Assembly (NCBI GenBank): GCA_038240295.1
Contig: JBBSDW010000034.1
Coordinates: forward strand, 1-23,751
Length of the DNA stretch: 23,751 nt
From: JABDDM01 sp038240295
GTDB lineage: Bacteria > Bacteroidota > Ignavibacteria > Palsa-1295
Direction: 5' to 3'
Shown here: positions 22,030 through 23,751 of the stretch, in pieces
Position numbering within the stretch: the first letter of the stretch is position 1
How the letters are laid out: each line of letters starts with the position of its first letter
Program-made: the position numbers and the translations under genes
The notes under the pieces: generated by a model
The model's database searches: none
What the model was told of the DNA's origin: nothing
What the model saw: only the letters and a program-made list of their open reading frames with translations

Positions 22030-22828
22030 ATGCCACTATTCAATGAGCATTGCTTACAAGGCCAGCGCTCAACATCGGCACTGCATGAAAGTCTCTCGGT
22101 CTCGATTCGTGAGGAACGAGCGAGAATTGCAGCAACGACAGAATTTGATGTTTTTTTGTCGCATTCCTCTGGCGACAAGCCTCTCATATTTGCCCAGTAT
22201 CAGGATTTAACTAACCGAGGATTTGTCGTCTACCTAGACTTCGTAGTTGATCGTGAATGGTCGAAGACAACAATTACACCCACTGTAGCGGAGACTCTTC
22301 GAAACCGAAATGGCGCACTCTAAATCACTCGTCTATGCATTCAATGTTGAGCAATTGGTACATTCGTTTCATGCGAAAGCTACCGAAATTCTTGAAAGAA
22401 ATGTTGAGACATCGGGTGGTGGCTATGAAAACACCGATAACACTGTTGCCAAGCTGTTCAAAGAAATCAAAATAATGTTCGAGAATTTGCCTTCAAGGAT
22501 CGAACACAGAATTGATCCTTCGCGCAGACGAAACCCTCGGAATATGAATCCCATGCTTTTTGAGGAGTTTATCCATGTCGGCCGAATGGGAGGGAATTGG
22601 GAATTAGGATTCTTGATGGCACTTAGCTTAGTTAAAGAAAGTCTGCCATGGTTTTACGAAGTAGGCGTAGAGACGTTCAGAGCAATGCGAAGCACCAAAT
22701 CAGTAATTGAAAAGAAGAAAATTATCACCTCTTTTGAGGAAGCTGTTAACATGCTTGGACATCCGATGATTGAAGGATTTTTTAGTTCCAAGGAAACCTA
22801 CATCCTTGTTGATCCCGCCGAAAAGTGA
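22030..22828 (+). pseudogene. TIR-domain gene with a 1-nt frameshift, continuing into an unknown C-terminal region
   Basis: The first frame (22030-22323, 97 residues) is the front of a bacterial TIR domain: FDVFLSHSSGDKPLIFAQYQ, GFVVYLDFVVDREWS and TITPTVAETLRNR, then NGAL-stop. The second frame (22310-22828, 172 residues) opens MAHSKSLVYAFN, the residues expected next in this TIR class (RM..SKSLVYA). Removing one A from the AAA at 22311 region joins them as ETLRNRMAHSKSLVYAF. After that the usual S-K-W-M-P-W-E-L-G segment with the catalytic Glu is absent. Instead about 160 unrecognised residues follow (EQLVHSFHAKATEILERN through FFSSKETYILVDPAEK), with a lone GGNWELGFLMAL much later. TIR proteins of this type degrade NAD or make signals in anti-phage systems such as Thoeris. 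Either the gene is broken and recombined, or the second frame is a real overlapping gene. Confidence 0.65.
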
Positions 22829-22834
22829 GGAACT

Positions 22835-22888
22835 CTGACAGTACGGCGTATTCACCACTCTTACCAGTGAAGAGCGTACGCCGGTCAG
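22835..22888. terminator. Long hairpin between convergent genes
   Basis: CGGCGTA (22844-22850) pairs with TACGCCG (22877-22883). The outer arms CTGAC (22835-22839) and GTCAG (22884-22888) extend it past a 4-base bulge, and TTCAC/GTGAA pairs inside. It sits where the plus-strand TIR transcript meets the minus-strand small gene, whose stop codon lies inside the outer stem. There is no T-run, so a bidirectional terminator role is inferred. Confidence 0.45.
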
Positions 22889-23169
22889 TCATTGGCCGTT
22901 GAATAAAGTTGCTTCTCCGTTACTGGATCAACGACGGTGAATCCGCCCTGCGTCAGGAGTTCTTCCTCGGAGAGGTTAGTCAGCAGTTCGGCAATCTGAA
23001 GATAGAGATTTCCGCGGACCGCTTCAAATTCTGATGACGTATCAATAGCAATGAAAATGCGAGGATATGGAGTCGCGCGAGAGTTCTGCGCGACCAACTC
23101 TTTTTTGCTCAAAGGATGCAAGCTAAACGTGTATCCGTCCCGCTCTGGGCTTCTGTTTATTTGTAGCAT
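22885..23169 (-). CDS. Hypothetical protein, 94 residues
   Basis: The frame has a protein-like composition: MLQINRSPERDGYTFSLHPL, then RIFIAIDTSSEFEAVRGNLYLQ and LLTNLSEEELLTQGGFTVVD. I do not recognise a family. It has no signal peptide or membrane segment and looks like a small soluble alpha/beta protein. It is convergent with the TIR gene and lies inside the 18-bp repeats. It could be a defence accessory, an antitoxin-like protein or an unrelated core gene. The start ATG at 23169 has no strong ribosome binding site. Confidence 0.5.
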   Translation of the reverse strand: MLQINRSPERDGYTFSLHPLSKKELVAQNSRATPYPRIFIAIDTSSEFEAVRGNLYLQIAELLTNLSEEELLTQGGFTVVDPVTEKQLYSTAND

Positions 23170-23291
23170 TGCTTCAAAACACTGCCTGAAAAGTTACAGT
23201 TCTTCGCTGGCGAACGCTTTGGGGGTGCCGTGTTTTTTTGCACTTTCGGTTGGGTTCGCGAAATGAAGTTGGCGCCACTTTTTCTGGTTAT

Positions 23292-23309
23292 CTTGAACAT
23301 TTCTCCCGG
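23292..23309 (+). repeat. Right copy of the 18-bp direct repeat
   Basis: CTTGAACATTTCTCCCGG, identical to 18580-18597 and in the same orientation. It lies 39 bases before the proS start, so the module ends exactly at a housekeeping gene's promoter region. Confidence 0.65.
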
Positions 23310-23347
23310 AATCCGGCTTAGTCTTCGCTGAATTGAACCGACTGGAC

Positions 23348-23751
23348 ATGGCCGACGATAAGCTCATAACGCGACAAGCGGATTTTAGTGGATGGTATAA
23401 CGACGTGATCGCTCGCGCGCAGCTTGCCGAGCATTCGCCGGTTCGCGGTTGCATGGTCATTCGACCGAATGGCTATGGGATCTGGGAGTTGATGCAGCGG
23501 GCGTTGGACGATATGTTCAAAGAGACCGGGCATGAGAATGCCTATTTCCCGATGTTCATCCCGCAGTCGTTCATTACGAAAGAAGCGAGCCACGTCGAAG
23601 GTTTTGCGCCCGAACTTGCGATCGTGACGATCGGCGGCGGCAAAGAACTCGAAGAGCCACTCGTCGTTCGTCCTACTTCCGAGACGATAATTTATCACAC
23701 CTACGCAAAGTGGGTGCAGAGTTATCGCGACCTTCCGATCCTGCTCAATCA
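23348..23751 (+). CDS. proS: Prolyl-tRNA synthetase, archaeal/eukaryotic type, 5' part
   Basis: The first 134 codons of a class II aminoacyl-tRNA synthetase that charges tRNA-Pro; it runs off the right edge. ATG 23348 opens MADDKLITRQADFSGWYNDV. Motif 1 is in VRGCMVIRPNGYGIWELMQR, followed by ETGHENAYFPMFIPQS and SHVEGFAPELAIVTIGGG. Motif 2 begins LVVRPTSETIIYHTYAKWVQ. The HVEGFAPE segment and the compact spacing mark the type without the inserted editing domain (ProS type 3), found in archaea, eukaryotes and some bacteria including Bacteroidota relatives. Start choice is clear from the family N-terminus. No T-box or other leader element was recognised in the 39 bases after the repeat. Confidence 0.96.
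   Translation, partial: MADDKLITRQADFSGWYNDVIARAQLAEHSPVRGCMVIRPNGYGIWELMQRALDDMFKETGHENAYFPMFIPQSFITKEASHVEGFAPELAIVTIGGGKELEEPLVVRPTSETIIYHTYAKWVQSYRDLPILLN

Noticed and set aside
1..23751. CRISPR array, tRNA, rRNA or insertion sequence
   Set aside because: No regularly spaced repeats, cloverleaf, rRNA segment or transposase was seen on reading both strands.

Overview
The window looks like chromosome from a Bacteroidota/Chlorobi-type bacterium, possibly the Kapabacteria/Ignavibacteria neighbourhood; the placement is inferred by eye and was not tested by a search. The reasons are three proteins that pair a signal peptide with a C-terminal type IX secretion (T9SS) sorting domain or its remnant, two TAnnTTTG-type -7 promoter boxes at suitable distances from signal-peptide genes, few strong Shine-Dalgarno sequences, and an archaeal/eukaryotic-type ProS.

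Layout. 1-2512 (minus): the 3' part of a DUF4160 gene that runs off the left edge, then a restriction-modification cluster transcribed as GIY-YIG protein, beta-class DNA methyltransferase, HNH nuclease. 2721-6266 (minus): cobalamin-dependent ribonucleotide reductase NrdJ, behind a gene-free stretch whose 150 bases next to nrdJ contain four hairpins. 6946-11726 (minus): a secreted GH172/DUF2961 protein, a second T9SS cargo protein with a 1-nt frameshift before its sorting domain, and an AraC-type regulator interrupted by a 7-bp tandem duplication. 11949-13364 (minus): an FkbM methyltransferase and a MarR regulator with a 14-bp palindrome upstream. 13738-17736 (plus): a large secreted GH20-like/CBM protein with a T9SS domain, a REP-like hairpin, and an MbfA-type ferritin-VIT1 iron exporter. 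17810-18169: a solitary HicB-like gene, abutting an orphan promoter plus signal peptide on the other strand. 18580-23309: a defence module bounded by two copies of a perfect 18-bp direct repeat. It holds a remnant of a type IIG/ISP enzyme's 3' end, a full-length single-chain restriction-modification enzyme with a mosaic specificity region, a frameshifted TIR gene fused to or overlapping an unknown ORF, and a small unknown gene. 23348-end (plus): the 5' part of proS.

How it fits together. Housekeeping genes (nrdJ, proS, probably the iron exporter) frame two separate anti-phage segments and a set of polysaccharide-active secreted proteins. Four genes carry reading-frame or start-codon lesions that one small indel would repair: the DUF4160 start, the T9SS cargo gene, the AraC gene and the TIR gene. 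This means either an eroding accessory region or assembly indels. The 7-bp duplication in the AraC gene is the least like a sequencing error.

The observations most worth following are the 18-bp repeats around the ISP/TIR module with its paralogous remnant, and the nrdJ leader, where a hairpin arm could pair with the ribosome binding site. No tRNA, rRNA, CRISPR array or transposase was seen.
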